A stretch of 64,000 bases of DNA from Methylococcaceae bacterium (GCA_013140705.1 JABFSH010000021.1:95191-159190); one strand, 5' to 3'; shown: positions 28,233-38,374, counted from the first letter of the stretch. Notes: generated by a model not told the origin, from the sequence alone. Numbers and translations are program-made.

Positions 28233-29915
28233 TTATCTTTTTCTGTTTGCACTTTTTTTATCAAAAGCCTTCACCCAAGCAAAACGATGAGAATCTTTCT
28301 TCAAGAGATGGTCAATCAATGCTTGGTCTGGCTTTTTGCGTAGAATGCGCTTAATTTCGGCGTCTTGGTCGCGAGGTTCAGCGCCGCGTTTGCTGGCCTC
28401 CTCAAACCATCTGTCGCCTTCATCATAACGTCCTGTTTGGTAACATAATGCGCCCATCAATGTATAGGGATTATGGCTATCAGGAAAATGTTTAATTGCT
28501 TCAAGCGCGCATTTTTCAGCCTCGTCGAGATGGTTTATATCGCGTAACGCCCCGCCTCGTGTAGTGAGTAATGCTGCTCTTAATTTGGCAGGCTTGATTT
28601 GCTTGAAATCCAGATCATCGGTCTGGCTTAAAGCACGTTTTGAATTTTCCGCCTTGCGCCAATGTGCGCTTGCATTGGCTAAATTCCAATGATTTTTTGT
28701 ACACTGAAATTCGTTTTCATAAAACTGTGCTTCCAAGATGTGATGCGTAATGTAAATCTTACTTGATGGCGGTAACAACTTTTCACCTTCTAACCAAACT
28801 ATCTCATCATCATTTAAGCGCTTGCCTGCTTCCAATTTTTTCAAAATCGAATAAAGTGGGCTTTCCGGTGTGTCTTGGCGATGTTTGACCTCAAAATCCT
28901 GTTTGAGCCACAAAAAAACGATTTCCACAAAGTCGTGTTCTTCACACCAAGCGACATCATCTGGCCTCAAGCCCTGACCTTGCATAATTTTGTGCATGAG
29001 ACTATCGGCCTCTTTTTTATAGGCAAACTTAATCGTTTCATGCAGCTTGCGTTTTTTTAAGTAATTAATGTCCTGCTCAGATAAGGGTAATCCCGAATCC
29101 AGTTTTTTCAACACCTTGTAAAGATGATGGGTAATGTCGTCTTCTTGAATTTGCGTTGCCCGGTATTTTTCTTTGAGTGCAGAAAATTCAATTTTCTGAA
29201 CGATTCCCAGTGTTTCAATAAATCCTTTTTCTTTCAGGTATTGCGTTTCTGTTTTATCAGGAAGTTTTTTTTCTTCCTGCTTCTGCAAAATATGGCAAAG
29301 CAAAAGGGGATTATACGTGGTCCCATCTTGAACAATAGCCCTGTATTTACTCTGTAAATGGGAAAATTGATTTTTTAGCGGAGTTAAGAAGGAATAAGCA
29401 TTGTGGTTACATAGCCATTCAATGTCAATGGCGCAAAGTAGCGTTTGATGTTCAATTTTCGATAAGATCTTTTCTGCGCTATCGTCAAAAGGAATTTCTT
29501 CTGTTATTCCATTTTTTTCTTTTCTATCGTTAAAGTCTAAATATCGATGGTAGTCGCTGCCAACAGAGCGTAATTCCGAATCGGCAAGTCTCTCCTGTGC
29601 ATTCACTTTATAGAGAATCAGAGCGATTTCTGAATCAATGGTTGGAATTGTATTTATTGAAAAATACACAAATTGGTTTTTCTTTAATTGGACTAATTCG
29701 TTTCTAACCTCTTTGAGCAAGGAATCTCTATAATCTTCCAGATTTTTAATCATATCCTTTGTCTCAATCAATTGATGCTGATCCAACCACTGCCATTCTG
29801 ACGCTGTTAAGTTTTTACCTAGTTCAGCTTTGCGTAAAATAAAACTTAACGGATTTAAGACAGGCAAATCTTTGTAATACTCGGCTTTGTATTTTTCGTA
29901 AAGATTGGTTACCAC
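28233..29915 (-). CDS. Large repeat protein with C-terminal TPR-like segment, unknown function
   Basis: 560 residues, cytoplasmic, charged. A degenerate ~30-residue motif, roughly L-x-x-I-L-x-K-(5-7)-G-x-x-L-(3)-D/E-x-x-W/Y-L, recurs about seven times at residues near 23-50, 97-120, 147-170, 204-233, 263-292, 306-332 and 353-381. It is spaced by 45-70 residues with L-x-x-K-Y-R-A-like helices between. Residues about 445-510 look like two TPR units (A-L-L-T-T-R-G-G-A-L then Y-T-L-M-G-A-L-C-Y-Q-T-G-R-Y-D-E-G). No catalytic motif or membrane segment. It sits inside the trp operon, next to small accessory genes, and looks like an insertion. Confidence 0.75.
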   Translation of the reverse strand: MVTNLYEKYKAEYYKDLPVLNPLSFILRKAELGKNLTASEWQWLDQHQLIETKDMIKNLEDYRDSLLKEVRNELVQLKKNQFVYFSINTIPTIDSEIALILYKVNAQERLADSELRSVGSDYHRYLDFNDRKEKNGITEEIPFDDSAEKILSKIEHQTLLCAIDIEWLCNHNAYSFLTPLKNQFSHLQSKYRAIVQDGTTYNPLLLCHILQKQEEKKLPDKTETQYLKEKGFIETLGIVQKIEFSALKEKYRATQIQEDDITHHLYKVLKKLDSGLPLSEQDINYLKKRKLHETIKFAYKKEADSLMHKIMQGQGLRPDDVAWCEEHDFVEIVFLWLKQDFEVKHRQDTPESPLYSILKKLEAGKRLNDDEIVWLEGEKLLPPSSKIYITHHILEAQFYENEFQCTKNHWNLANASAHWRKAENSKRALSQTDDLDFKQIKPAKLRAALLTTRGGALRDINHLDEAEKCALEAIKHFPDSHNPYTLMGALCYQTGRYDEGDRWFEEASKRGAEPRDQDAEIKRILRKKPDQALIDHLLKKDSHRFAWVKAFDKKSANRKR

Positions 29916-29976
29916 AATTTTCCCTCAAAAAAGCAACATGCTTACAGTAGCATCCGCCAATCTTAGTACAAAATGC

Positions 29977-30237
29977 TTATGTAGATATCAAAGGAAACCT
30001 TTCAGGATGTTTAATCATCTCCAGAGTCAAATCAACATCAATCTTTGACCAGTAAAAATGTCCGCGCGAGACTTCTTCAACCCCTATAATGGCATTCACA
30101 GGCTGAATTTTGAACCAGGGAAAATCTTCATAAGACATAAACAATTCTTCCTGATTTGCAAGCAGCCAAACGCCATGACTGGAAATATGGGTTATTTCAA
30201 CTGCCGAAATGTCGTTGCCATGCGCTAATGGACTCAT
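29977..30237 (-). CDS. DUF2442-like small protein
   Basis: 86 residues. The pattern S-S-H-G-V-W-L-L, E-L-F-M-S-Y-E-D-F-P-W-F and H-x-Y-W-x-x-I-D-V-D-L is that of DUF2442. These proteins are often encoded beside DUF4160 or other toxin-antitoxin-like partners and are proposed, without firm proof, to be antitoxins. No DUF4160 gene is adjacent here. Start taken at the ATG of M-S-P-L-A-H; a TTG 33 bases upstream is possible. Confidence 0.72.
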   Translation of the reverse strand: MSPLAHGNDISAVEITHISSHGVWLLANQEELFMSYEDFPWFKIQPVNAIIGVEEVSRGHFYWSKIDVDLTLEMIKHPERFPLIST

Positions 30238-30339
30238 CTTGTGAAAAAACTCTATAGCAAGAAGATACAAACTTGGATGAAGTGAAACGAAATCCAGAAG
30301 CTATTTCCGCTTTGAATTCCTCGATTCCACTGATTTCAA

Positions 30340-30543
30340 TCAAGGCTTGGCAGCCTCAATCAACTTAATATCTTGCTTAAGCATTTCATTAACCAGTTGT
30401 CCGATGTCAATGCCTTTGGAGCGAGCGCACTCCTGAAGATAAATTCTTACTTCATTGTCCAAGTAGACGGGCAAATTCAACGTGTTGTCCGAGCGATAAA
30501 ATTTACCACGTATTCCTTTGGAAAAATCATATTCTTCTTTCAT
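30340..30543 (-). CDS. BrnA/CopG-like antitoxin
   Basis: 67 residues: K-F-Y-R-S-D-N-T-L-N-L-P-V-Y-L-D-N-E-V fits a ribbon strand, followed by two helices, the layout of ribbon-helix-helix DNA-binding antitoxins. Its ATG overlaps the stop of the upstream BrnT-like toxin gene by four bases (30540-30543), the usual toxin-first order of brnTA modules. Expected to neutralise the toxin and repress the pair. Confidence 0.8.
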   Translation of the reverse strand: MKEEYDFSKGIRGKFYRSDNTLNLPVYLDNEVRIYLQECARSKGIDIGQLVNEMLKQDIKLIEAAKP

Positions 30544-30836
30544 GGATTTTCCTCATATTGCTGCTGTTCGTGGTTAGTAGCTTTTCGTGCTGAAATAATT
30601 CGCAGGGCAGCCTTTTGGTTATTATGTTCTTCAAAAGTGTGAATCACAACGATAAGATGTCCTTTGCTGTTTTTTCCCAATGTACACCATCGCTCTTCAT
30701 TTTCGCTATGCTCATCATCAAAAACTGATAAATGCAGCCTATCTAAAAAAACCTCGGCGGCTTCTTCAAAGGTAATACCATGTTTTGCAAAATTACTTTG
30801 AGCCTTGTCAGAGTCCCATTCAAAGTTATATTGCAC
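30540..30836 (-). CDS. brnT: BrnT-family toxin
   Basis: 98-residue RelE-fold ribonuclease toxin. Signature blocks: F-E-W-D-x-x-K-A-x-x-N-x-x-K-H-G-I-T-F-E-E-A, D-D-E-H-S-E-N-E-E-R-W, G-K-N-S-K-G-H-L-I-V-V and R-I-I-S-A-R-K-A. Start set at a GTG (V-Q-Y-N-F-E-W-D), where the family begins; the frame is open 35 codons upstream but without similarity. Lies between trpG and the TPR protein gene, so it is part of the insertion in the trp operon. Confidence 0.88.
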   Translation of the reverse strand: MQYNFEWDSDKAQSNFAKHGITFEEAAEVFLDRLHLSVFDDEHSENEERWCTLGKNSKGHLIVVIHTFEEHNNQKAALRIISARKATNHEQQQYEENP

Positions 30837-30909
30837 GTTCTTCCCCAAGCCTTTAGTTATGTAATTATTATTCCGTTTCCAAACGGTGCAATGGAACGTA
30901 AATAGGTAC

Positions 30910-31500
30910 TCATCTTTCCAAAAAATTCCTGAGCAGATCATGCCCGTGTTCCGTCAAAATCGATTCAGGGTGAAACTGCACTCCTTCGATATCCAGCGTT
31001 TTGTGCCTGACGCCCATAATTTCATCGATATTGCCCGCCGCATCTTGCGTCCAGGCGGTTATTTCCAGGCAATCGGGCAAAGTCGACTGTTCAATGACCA
31101 GAGAATGATAGCGCGTCGCAGTAAATGGACTTTTCAAGCCTTTGAACACACCGACATCATGATGATAAACCGGAGAAGTCTTTCCGTGCATAATGCTTTT
31201 GGCATGGATGATATTGCCGCCGAAGGCATAGCCTATGCTTTGATGACCCAAACAAACCCCCAAAATCGGTATGCGTCCGGCAAAGGTCTGAATAGTCGCA
31301 ACCGAAACACCGGCTTCTTTCGGTGTGCATGGTCCCGGTGAAATGACAATTTTATCCGGCGCCAGCTTTTCTATGTCTTCAACGCTGATTTGATCATTAC
31401 GCATCACCGTGACATCGGCTCCCAGTTCGCCGAAATATTGCACCAGATTGTAGGTAAACGAGTCGTAATTATCAATCATGACCACTTTAATCTGACTCAT
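30910..31500 (-). CDS. trpG: Anthranilate synthase component II (glutamine amidotransferase)
   Basis: 196-residue class I amidotransferase giving ammonia to TrpE. Catalytic triad regions are present: nucleophile in G-V-C-L-G-H-Q, then V-Q-F-H-P-E-S. Oxyanion region S-P-G-P-C-T-P. Starts within the trpE stop (four-base overlap 31497-31500). It may also serve p-aminobenzoate synthesis, since no pabA is in view. Next gene downstream on the strand is the brnT insertion rather than trpD. Confidence 0.96.
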   Translation of the reverse strand: MSQIKVVMIDNYDSFTYNLVQYFGELGADVTVMRNDQISVEDIEKLAPDKIVISPGPCTPKEAGVSVATIQTFAGRIPILGVCLGHQSIGYAFGGNIIHAKSIMHGKTSPVYHHDVGVFKGLKSPFTATRYHSLVIEQSTLPDCLEITAWTQDAAGNIDEIMGVRHKTLDIEGVQFHPESILTEHGHDLLRNFLER

Positions 31501-32996
31501 GTCCGCTCTCCTTGATTTTCGCCTTCCAGACCCGCTTCAGCCATGCTTACCGCCCGAAAAATGGCGCGGCCTTTGTTCATGGTTTCGTCCCATTCGTTTC
31601 GTGGTACGGAATCATAGACGATACCGGCACCGGCTTGTATGTGCAGCATATTATCCTTGATGACAGCAGTTCTAATCGCAATGGCGGTATCGAGATTTCC
31701 TGACCAGGCTATGTAGCCAACAGCACCGGAATAAATGCCTCGCTTGACAGGTTCCAGTTCATTAATAATTTCCATGGCGCGAATTTTCGGGGCCCCGCTA
31801 ACCGTTCCAGCAGGAAATGTGGCCGCCAGCACATCAAAGGCATTTTTACCGGGTTTCAGACGGCCAATCACATTGGAGACGATATGCATGACATGCGAAT
31901 AGCGCTCCACGATCATTTTATCGGTCAACTGCACCGTTCCAATTTCGGCGACCCTGCCTGTATCATTGCGTCCCAAATCAATCAGCATTAAATGCTCGGC
32001 CAGTTCTTTTGGATCTGCCAATAATTCTTGCTCGAGCGCCTGATCCTGCTCCGGAGTGATTCCACGACGGCGGGTACCCGCAATGGGCCGCAGAGTCACC
32101 ATATTGTCTTCCAGCCGAACCAGTATTTCAGGTGACGAACCTACGATATGAAAATCGTTCAGATTCAAGTAAAACATGTAGGGCGAAGGGTTCAAGCAGC
32201 GTAAGGCGCGGTACAAATTGAGAGGAGACGCTGAATAAGGTATCGACATGCGCTGCGAAAGCACCACTTGCATGATGTCGCCATCGGTAATGTATTGTTT
32301 CGCTTTCAACACCGCATCTTCAAAACCTTGCTGGGTAAATCCGGACACAAAATCGGACTCGTCAACAAGCCGTGGACTATGATGTTTTTGGGGATTGATT
32401 TTCAGCTCACGAAGTTGGGTGGTTAAATCATCAAGCCTTGCTATCGCAGATTGATACGCATCGGTTTGATCAGGGTCTGCATGAGTCAGAAACAGCATTT
32501 TCCCGGACAGATTATCAAATACCAACATTTCCTCTGAAACCATCAACAAGATATCAGGGCATGTTAACGGATCATGCTTGGCAGTTTCACGTAAACGCGG
32601 CTCAATATAGGCAATGGTTTCATAGCCGAAATAACCAACCAAACCGCCGTTGAAACGCGGCAGGTTCGCTACATCAGGTACTCTGTAACGAGCCTTGAAT
32701 TGTTCAATCCAGTCCAGCGGGTTATCTTGCGTTGCTGTTTCCAGCAATTCGCCATTTTTTTCCAGGCTAATGCAATTGCCGGTAATTTTGACGACGGTTT
32801 TGCAAGGCAAGCCGATGATGGAATAACGCCCCCATTGTTCACCACCATGAACCGATTCAAACAAATAAGAATAAGCGCCATCAGCCAGTTTCAGATAGGC
32901 ACTTAATGGCGTATCCAGATCGGCCAACACCTCCCGGCTGATGGGTATGCGGTTATAACCCTGCCGGGCATAGTCATTGAATTGTTCGGGAGTCAT
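31497..32996 (-). CDS. trpE: Anthranilate synthase component I
   Basis: 499 residues; makes anthranilate from chorismate with TrpG. N-terminal domain with the feedback site L-F-E-S-V (S of the tryptophan-binding region), then the chorismate-binding domain containing [28 protein letters not shown] and Y-S-G-A-V-G-Y. Normal length. Lies 62 bases downstream of rpe on the same strand. I see no obvious tryptophan-codon leader peptide in that short gap. Confidence 0.97.
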   Translation of the reverse strand: MTPEQFNDYARQGYNRIPISREVLADLDTPLSAYLKLADGAYSYLFESVHGGEQWGRYSIIGLPCKTVVKITGNCISLEKNGELLETATQDNPLDWIEQFKARYRVPDVANLPRFNGGLVGYFGYETIAYIEPRLRETAKHDPLTCPDILLMVSEEMLVFDNLSGKMLFLTHADPDQTDAYQSAIARLDDLTTQLRELKINPQKHHSPRLVDESDFVSGFTQQGFEDAVLKAKQYITDGDIMQVVLSQRMSIPYSASPLNLYRALRCLNPSPYMFYLNLNDFHIVGSSPEILVRLEDNMVTLRPIAGTRRRGITPEQDQALEQELLADPKELAEHLMLIDLGRNDTGRVAEIGTVQLTDKMIVERYSHVMHIVSNVIGRLKPGKNAFDVLAATFPAGTVSGAPKIRAMEIINELEPVKRGIYSGAVGYIAWSGNLDTAIAIRTAVIKDNMLHIQAGAGIVYDSVPRNEWDETMNKGRAIFRAVSMAEAGLEGENQGERT

Positions 32997-33058
32997 TATT
33001 ACCGTTCGGAGCGCGCCTTGCGCATCTATTTATTAACAAAAAGGTGAACCTGCTTTCG

Positions 33059-33730
33059 TTAGCCTGCTTTGGCCATTTCAGAACGCATCTCGTCAATCAC
33101 TTTTTTGTAATCCGGTTTGCCGAAAATGGCGGAACCCGCAACAAACGTATCGGCGCCGGCTGCCTTGATTTCTCTGATATTACTGCCGTTAACGCCGCCA
33201 TCAATTTCCAGGCGAATATTAAAACCGCTTTCATCAATTCTATTTCTGACCTGACGCAATTTATCCAGGGCCGAAGGGATAAATGATTGTCCGCCGAAGC
33301 CAGGATTTACCGACATCAACAAAATCATATCCAGCTTGTCCATGATATGATCCAAATAATGCAGCGGCGTACCAGGGTTAAAGGTTAAGCCCGCTTTACA
33401 ACCATGGTCTTTAATCAATTGCAAGGTACGGTCGATATGAACCGATGCTTCCGGATGGAAGGTAATAATACTGGCACCGGCTTTGGCAAAATCCGGGATA
33501 ATGCGATCTACAGGCGCTACCATTAAGTGGACATCGATTGGCGCGGTTACACCATGTTTTCTTAATGCTTCGCAAACCAGTGGCCCAATGGTGAGATTTG
33601 GCACGAAATGGTTGTCCATAACATCAAAATGCACAATATCAGCGCCTGCGGCTAATACGTTATCGACTTCTTCACCTAATTTGGCGAAATTAGCAGACAG
33701 GATGGAGGGAGCAATCCAGTTTTCGTTCAT
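33059..33730 (-). CDS. rpe: Ribulose-phosphate 3-epimerase
   Basis: 223-residue TIM barrel interconverting ribulose-5-P and xylulose-5-P. Blocks: [39 protein letters not shown] and E-I-D-G-G-V; the metal and catalytic Asp/His residues are all present. Start at the ATG with GAGGATACGAAA before it; 11 further codons are open upstream. In a ribulose-monophosphate-pathway methanotroph this enzyme also feeds regeneration of the formaldehyde acceptor (inference). rpe ahead of trpE is a common gammaproteobacterial order. Confidence 0.96.
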   Translation of the reverse strand: MNENWIAPSILSANFAKLGEEVDNVLAAGADIVHFDVMDNHFVPNLTIGPLVCEALRKHGVTAPIDVHLMVAPVDRIIPDFAKAGASIITFHPEASVHIDRTLQLIKDHGCKAGLTFNPGTPLHYLDHIMDKLDMILLMSVNPGFGGQSFIPSALDKLRQVRNRIDESGFNIRLEIDGGVNGSNIREIKAAGADTFVAGSAIFGKPDYKKVIDEMRSEMAKAG

Positions 33731-33832
33731 TTTCGTATCCTCGTATGGTTCAAAATCGTACATTATATCTTTTTTTTGTAGATAGCTCTTCGTTACAATG
33801 GTACTCTCGCATAATACAGGAAAGTCAAAGCA

Positions 33833-34690
33833 ATGAAACTGGTGACATTCGTTTATGACAATGAAATCCGAGTCGGCGCAGTCGTTGATGAGGCCGTCGT
33901 TGACAGTAAAGGCAGTGCTGAAATTCCAGCAACCATGCTTGGGTTTCTGACATCAGGTCGCAGCGCCCTTGATGCGATGCAAAAACTCATTGATGGCGGC
34001 AAAAATCGCCTCGCTTTGAATCAGGTAAAACTTTTAGCACCGATTCCAAGACCTGGAAAGTATTTGGCCATCAGCCTGAACTATGCTGACCATATTGCAG
34101 AAACCGGCAAGGATAAACCCGAATATCCCTCTTTTTTCACTAAGCAGAGCACATGTATCATTGGTCATGGCGATGCCATACAGCGCCCTAAAGTATCTGA
34201 CAAACTGGACTATGAAGGGGAACTGGCTTTTGTGATTGGCCAGCGCTGCCGTCATGTAGCTGTTGAAAGCGCAAACCAGGTCATTGCCGGCTTTACGATA
34301 GCGAATGACATTTCTGTTCGTGATTGGCAAATGCGCTCACCAACCCTGATGCTGGGAAAATCATTTGATACCGCAGGCCCTTTGGGGCCGTGGCTAGTAA
34401 CGTCCGATGAAATAAAAGACCCCCATAACCTGAGCATCAGAACGTGGGTGGACAATGACTTGCGACAAAATGCCAATACCCGCCAAATGATTTTTAACTG
34501 TTATGAAATGGTCGCTTATTTATCACAGGCAATGACGCTGGAACCGGGTGATATCATCGCGACCGGCACACCCAGCGGGGTAGGCGTTAAAATGCAACCG
34601 CGCGGTTATTTAAAACCCGGACAAACGGTTAAAATCGAAATCGAGTCCATTGGCGTTCTGAGTAACCCTGTCATACAAGAGCCCGAATAG
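33833..34690 (+). CDS. Fumarylacetoacetate hydrolase family protein
   Basis: 285 residues; C-terminal FAH domain (about 75-280) with the metal-binding set D-Y-E-G-E-L-A and [23 protein letters not shown], and [13 protein letters not shown]. The small N-terminal domain is typical of bacterial FAHD1-like 2-hydroxyhepta-diene-dioate isomerases or acylpyruvate hydrolases. The substrate cannot be told from sequence. Single gene, divergent from rpe, convergent with the sensor kinase. Confidence 0.9.
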   Translation: MKLVTFVYDNEIRVGAVVDEAVVDSKGSAEIPATMLGFLTSGRSALDAMQKLIDGGKNRLALNQVKLLAPIPRPGKYLAISLNYADHIAETGKDKPEYPSFFTKQSTCIIGHGDAIQRPKVSDKLDYEGELAFVIGQRCRHVAVESANQVIAGFTIANDISVRDWQMRSPTLMLGKSFDTAGPLGPWLVTSDEIKDPHNLSIRTWVDNDLRQNANTRQMIFNCYEMVAYLSQAMTLEPGDIIATGTPSGVGVKMQPRGYLKPGQTVKIEIESIGVLSNPVIQEPE

Positions 34691-34778
34691 CAGCGCGCAT
34701 GGCCCGAATGAAGGTAAATTCAAATTCCGGCGTCAAGATCCAGACATATGCCGAAAAACGAAATAGGCTCTAAACTGC

Positions 34779-36371
34779 TTATTGATTTTTTGCCGTATTA
34801 AAAAAGCTCAATTTATTTTGCCAGGTTTTCTCTTTTTTCTGTTTCGGTAAAGGAAATAATACCGTCACTTTAAGTCCGCCAAATTTTGACACCCCCAAGA
34901 CCAATTCAGCCCCATGAATCGAGACGATTCTTTGTACAATTGAGAAACCAAGGCCACTACCTGGCGCGGTATTGGCCGTTTCCTGGCATCGATGGAAGCG
35001 CTTCAGTGATTTTTCGTATTGATCTGGAGAAATACCCGGACCTGAATCCTCCACACAAAACTGTAAGTGCTTCGGCATGCCTGTCACACTGATCATAATG
35101 GAGCCCTGTGGTGGCGTGTATTTAATGGCGTTATCAATGACATTTCTGAGCAGAATATTGATCAGTGGCGCATTAACGACAATGGCCATTTCCTGAAATT
35201 CTTCAAATTCCATCAGAATTCGCTTTTTATGCGCAGCAGGTTCCAAATCCGCAATAACCTGCACCACTTCGCGACTCAGGACAGTAGATTCTTTTGTAAG
35301 AAACTCGGTATTGGATTCAATCCGGGAAAAAGTCAGTAATTGTTGCACCATATAGGTCATTCGATTAACCGCTTGTTTGATTCTTTGCAAAGCCTGTGTG
35401 CGCACATCATCATCGGTTGTTCTCAACGCTACCTGCGCCTGAGTCAGTAATCCGGCTAACGGTGTTCTCAATTCATGTGACGCATCGGCAGAAAATCGCC
35501 TTTCATGTTCAAATGCCCGTTCCAGCTGCACAAAAAGATTATTAATTTCGTTTACCACGGGCAGTATTTCATTAGGTAGTTTTTTAGTTGACAGGGGCTT
35601 TAGATAACTGGCTTCACGCCTGGAAAGCTGTCTTTCCAATCGATTGATCGGCCTTAGTGCCTGCCCAACTATCAACCATATGACGGCACCTAGAAACGGT
35701 AAACCTATCAAAAACTGAGTCACCAAATGAGAAGAAATTTCGTCACTAAGCTGGGAACGGATTTCTTCCTTTTGCCCAATATGTATCACATATTCTCCAG
35801 AATTGTTGGTAATACTGAAGACATGCCATAACTCGCCGTCAATGGTTTTATTGCTGGGCCCTTGATGGCGTGAAGAAAATTCCTCGAACTCTGGAGCGCT
35901 TTGCGTTCTAAACAACATACGACCCTTTTTGGACCATAGTTGAAACGCAATTTTTCGTGCGTATTTGGGTGAGAATAGATCGGCCTGAACGACTTCATTT
36001 AGTATCTTTCCTAAAGCACTATCGCTGGTAACGCCTTTCTTCTCATCAAATGAAAGCGACAATCCACTTTGTGGATGCAGAAATAGTCCATGCTCTTCCG
36101 AGGATAGCTGTAAGTCAATTTTTTTCTGGGTCGTAGCCGAAAGAGAGTTGTCGTCTTTATCCTTTTTCCAATGATCCTCCAAGGAACCGCCATGAGCGAG
36201 TCCTTCAACAAAGGTATTTAATACTTTTGCCGATTGCGCCAATTCGGCATCAAACAATGCAGCAACTTCATCACGAGTTACTTTGTAGTTGATGAATGCT
36301 GTAATTCCCCAGATCAGCATAGATGCTGAAAGCAAGGCAACCAGCAATAGCTGCCGAAGAGAGTAATTCAT
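34779..36371 (-). CDS. Two-component sensor histidine kinase (QseC/PmrB type)
   Basis: 530-residue inner-membrane kinase: helix 1 at about 8-28, a periplasmic sensor of about 185 residues, helix 2 at about 216-237, a short HAMP-like linker, and a HisKA domain with phospho-acceptor H299 (S-H-E-L-R-T-P). The HATPase domain has N-V-I-D-N-A-I-K-Y, D-S-G-P-G-I and G-S-G-L-G-F-S-I-V. The periplasmic domain is longer than in E. coli QseC/PmrB. Start overlaps the response-regulator stop by four bases. The signal is unknown; acidic runs in the sensor could bind metals or cationic peptides (inference). Confidence 0.93.
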   Translation of the reverse strand: MNYSLRQLLLVALLSASMLIWGITAFINYKVTRDEVAALFDAELAQSAKVLNTFVEGLAHGGSLEDHWKKDKDDNSLSATTQKKIDLQLSSEEHGLFLHPQSGLSLSFDEKKGVTSDSALGKILNEVVQADLFSPKYARKIAFQLWSKKGRMLFRTQSAPEFEEFSSRHQGPSNKTIDGELWHVFSITNNSGEYVIHIGQKEEIRSQLSDEISSHLVTQFLIGLPFLGAVIWLIVGQALRPINRLERQLSRREASYLKPLSTKKLPNEILPVVNEINNLFVQLERAFEHERRFSADASHELRTPLAGLLTQAQVALRTTDDDVRTQALQRIKQAVNRMTYMVQQLLTFSRIESNTEFLTKESTVLSREVVQVIADLEPAAHKKRILMEFEEFQEMAIVVNAPLINILLRNVIDNAIKYTPPQGSIMISVTGMPKHLQFCVEDSGPGISPDQYEKSLKRFHRCQETANTAPGSGLGFSIVQRIVSIHGAELVLGVSKFGGLKVTVLFPLPKQKKEKTWQNKLSFFNTAKNQ

Positions 36372-37036
36372 TTATCGTCGTCAATATCGATAATGTAGCC
36401 AACACCTCTAACCGTTCGAATAATGGACGATCCGAGTTTTTTTCTTAAGTAATGAATATGGACCTCAACAGTATTGCTTTCGATGTCAGAATCCCATGAA
36501 TATAAACTTTCTTCCAATCGGGATCTCGAAATGACTCGCCCAATGTTGCTCATCAGAAAACTGAGAATTTCAAATTCTTTCTGCGATAACTCGACCTTTT
36601 CACCCTCAAGTGTCACTTGATGAGACGCTGGATCAAGAATTATGCCCTTGTACTCAATGGTTGGCGCACTCCTGCCCTCATTTCGTCTAGCGAGCGCTCT
36701 TAATCTTGCGCAGACCTCATCCAGTTCAAATGGCTTAATGACAAAATCATCCGCCCCGCTATCAAGGCCTAAGACCCTATCCGGAATGGTGTCTTTCGCA
36801 GTTAAAACCATGACTGGGGTTTCATCCTTCCTGCTTCGCAAAGCGCGCAAAATATCGAGTCCATCCATATCCGGCAAATTCAGATCCAATACAATTAGCT
36901 CGTACGTATTGATCTTAAGGGCTTCGTCAGCTAGTTTGCCGTTTGTTAACCAATCGACGGCATAGCCTTCCATCTTTAATCCGGCTACAAGGCCATCGCC
37001 TAAAATTTCATCATCTTCTACCAGTAATAACCGCAT
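36368..37036 (-). CDS. OmpR-family response regulator (QseB/PmrA type)
   Basis: 222 residues: receiver domain (1-115) with acidic pocket E7-D8-D9, phospho-acceptor D51 (V-L-D-L-N-L-P) and K101-type lysine in V-I-K-P-F, then a winged-helix DNA-binding domain (125-220; R-V-I-S-R-S-R-L-E-E and T-V-R-G-V-G-Y). Paired with the downstream sensor kinase. A candidate binding site for this subfamily lies 63-96 bases upstream of its start, hinting at autoregulation. Confidence 0.95.
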   Translation of the reverse strand: MRLLLVEDDEILGDGLVAGLKMEGYAVDWLTNGKLADEALKINTYELIVLDLNLPDMDGLDILRALRSRKDETPVMVLTAKDTIPDRVLGLDSGADDFVIKPFELDEVCARLRALARRNEGRSAPTIEYKGIILDPASHQVTLEGEKVELSQKEFEILSFLMSNIGRVISRSRLEESLYSWDSDIESNTVEVHIHYLRKKLGSSIIRTVRGVGYIIDIDDDK

Positions 37037-37098
37037 GTCATGACTTAGTGTTAATCGTTAATTGCAGGGATATAGTATACCAACAGTATGCCCATAAA

Positions 37099-37132
37099 AT
37101 TAACCATTACTTAAGAATAAATCACTCTTAAG
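37099..37132. promoter_or_regulatory. Candidate PmrA/QseB-type half-site cluster
   Basis: ATTAAC (37099-37104), five bases, CTTAAG (37110-37115), then a further CTTAAG at 37127-37132. The 11-base spacing of the first pair fits the half-site spacing reported for PmrA-like regulators. Located in the spacer between the response regulator and hemW. Pattern match by eye only. Confidence 0.3.
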
Positions 37133-37240
37133 GAAAACTGGGGATACTAAATGGCACTACGCCAACTCAAAACTAGATATCAGCTAGCATGAGCAAAAAT
37201 GTTAAACTGCCAAATTCAGAGGTAAATCAATTTATTCACT

Positions 37241-38374
37241 GTGCTGCCACTTAGTCTTTATATTCATATCCCCTGGTGTATTCAAAAATGTCCCTATTGT
37301 GACTTCAATTCGCATGCCATTAAATCTAGCACGTCGGAGGATGGATACATTACCGCGCTGTTGAGCGATTTGTCCAGCGATCTGCAGCGTTATGGACTTA
37401 ATAGACCATTGAACAGCATTTTTATAGGTGGCGGCACACCTAGCTTATTTAAACCTGAATCTATCGATCGCTTGCTAAATGGCGTCAAAAATCAAATTGC
37501 TTTTGTTAACGGGATAGAAATTACTCTCGAGGCCAATCCTGGCACATTTGAGAGCAAAAAATTCGCCGAGTTCAGACATTTGGGCATTAATCGCTTGTCA
37601 ATTGGCATTCAAAGCTTTAACGATGCATCACTAAAAAGGCTAGGTCGCGTACATTCGGCGCACGAGGCCCATCTAGCTGCAGAAATTGCCGATAGTGCCG
37701 GGTTTGAAAATTTTAATCTAGATTTGATGTTCGGCCTACCAGATGCAAACATAGTCGATGCCAAAAACGATATCCAAGCAGCAATCCGATTGAATCCTTC
37801 CCATATTTCTTTCTATCAGCTCACTCTTGAGCCAAATACTTATTTTCATAAATTTCCACCTCAGTTACCGGATGACGAAACCATCTTTACCGCTCAGATT
37901 TTGTGTCAAAAAATTCTGGCAGAACATGGCTATCAGCAATATGAAGTTTCCGCTTACAGCCAGCCCGGCAAGGAATGTAAACACAATTTAAATTACTGGC
38001 AATTTGGCGATTACATAGGCATTGGGGCTGGCGCCCATGGCAAAATATCTCAAGCCATACCTGATCGAATTATTCGCAGCTTTAAATTCAAAAGTCCGGA
38101 GCAATATCTTAAAAGTAAAAAGGGGTTCGGTAATTCAAACATCATCTCACAAGCGGATTTACCATTAGAATTCATGATGAACCATTTGCGTCTAAAGCAT
38201 GGCTTTAGCGAGGAAACCTATCAATCAAGAACTGGACTTACAGTCAACACGTTACAACCGGGATTATCGGATACTATTAAACAGGGACTACTCGTCAATC
38301 AAAATTGTCACTATTCTTGCTCAGAGCAGGGCTGGCAATTTCTGGATACAATTTTGCAGAAATTTGTAGCCTGA
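37241..38374 (+). CDS. hemW: Radical SAM protein HemW (heme chaperone family)
   Basis: 377 residues. Radical-SAM cluster C13-x3-C17-x2-C20 in I-P-W-C-I-Q-K-C-P-Y-C-D-F, then G-G-G-T-P-S, E-A-N-P-G-T, R-L-S-I-G-I-Q-S-F and the G-A-H-G block. HemW-like proteins were long annotated as oxygen-independent coproporphyrinogen oxidase but act in heme binding and delivery. The extra cysteine two residues after the cluster, typical of HemN, is absent (C-D-F), supporting HemW. GTG start. pyrE follows 45 bases later. Confidence 0.92.
   Translation: MLPLSLYIHIPWCIQKCPYCDFNSHAIKSSTSEDGYITALLSDLSSDLQRYGLNRPLNSIFIGGGTPSLFKPESIDRLLNGVKNQIAFVNGIEITLEANPGTFESKKFAEFRHLGINRLSIGIQSFNDASLKRLGRVHSAHEAHLAAEIADSAGFENFNLDLMFGLPDANIVDAKNDIQAAIRLNPSHISFYQLTLEPNTYFHKFPPQLPDDETIFTAQILCQKILAEHGYQQYEVSAYSQPGKECKHNLNYWQFGDYIGIGAGAHGKISQAIPDRIIRSFKFKSPEQYLKSKKGFGNSNIISQADLPLEFMMNHLRLKHGFSEETYQSRTGLTVNTLQPGLSDTIKQGLLVNQNCHYSCSEQGWQFLDTILQKFVA

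Noticed and set aside
32997..33058. Attenuator or leader peptide before trpE
   Set aside because: The 62-base gap to rpe has no run of Trp codons and no convincing alternative hairpins.
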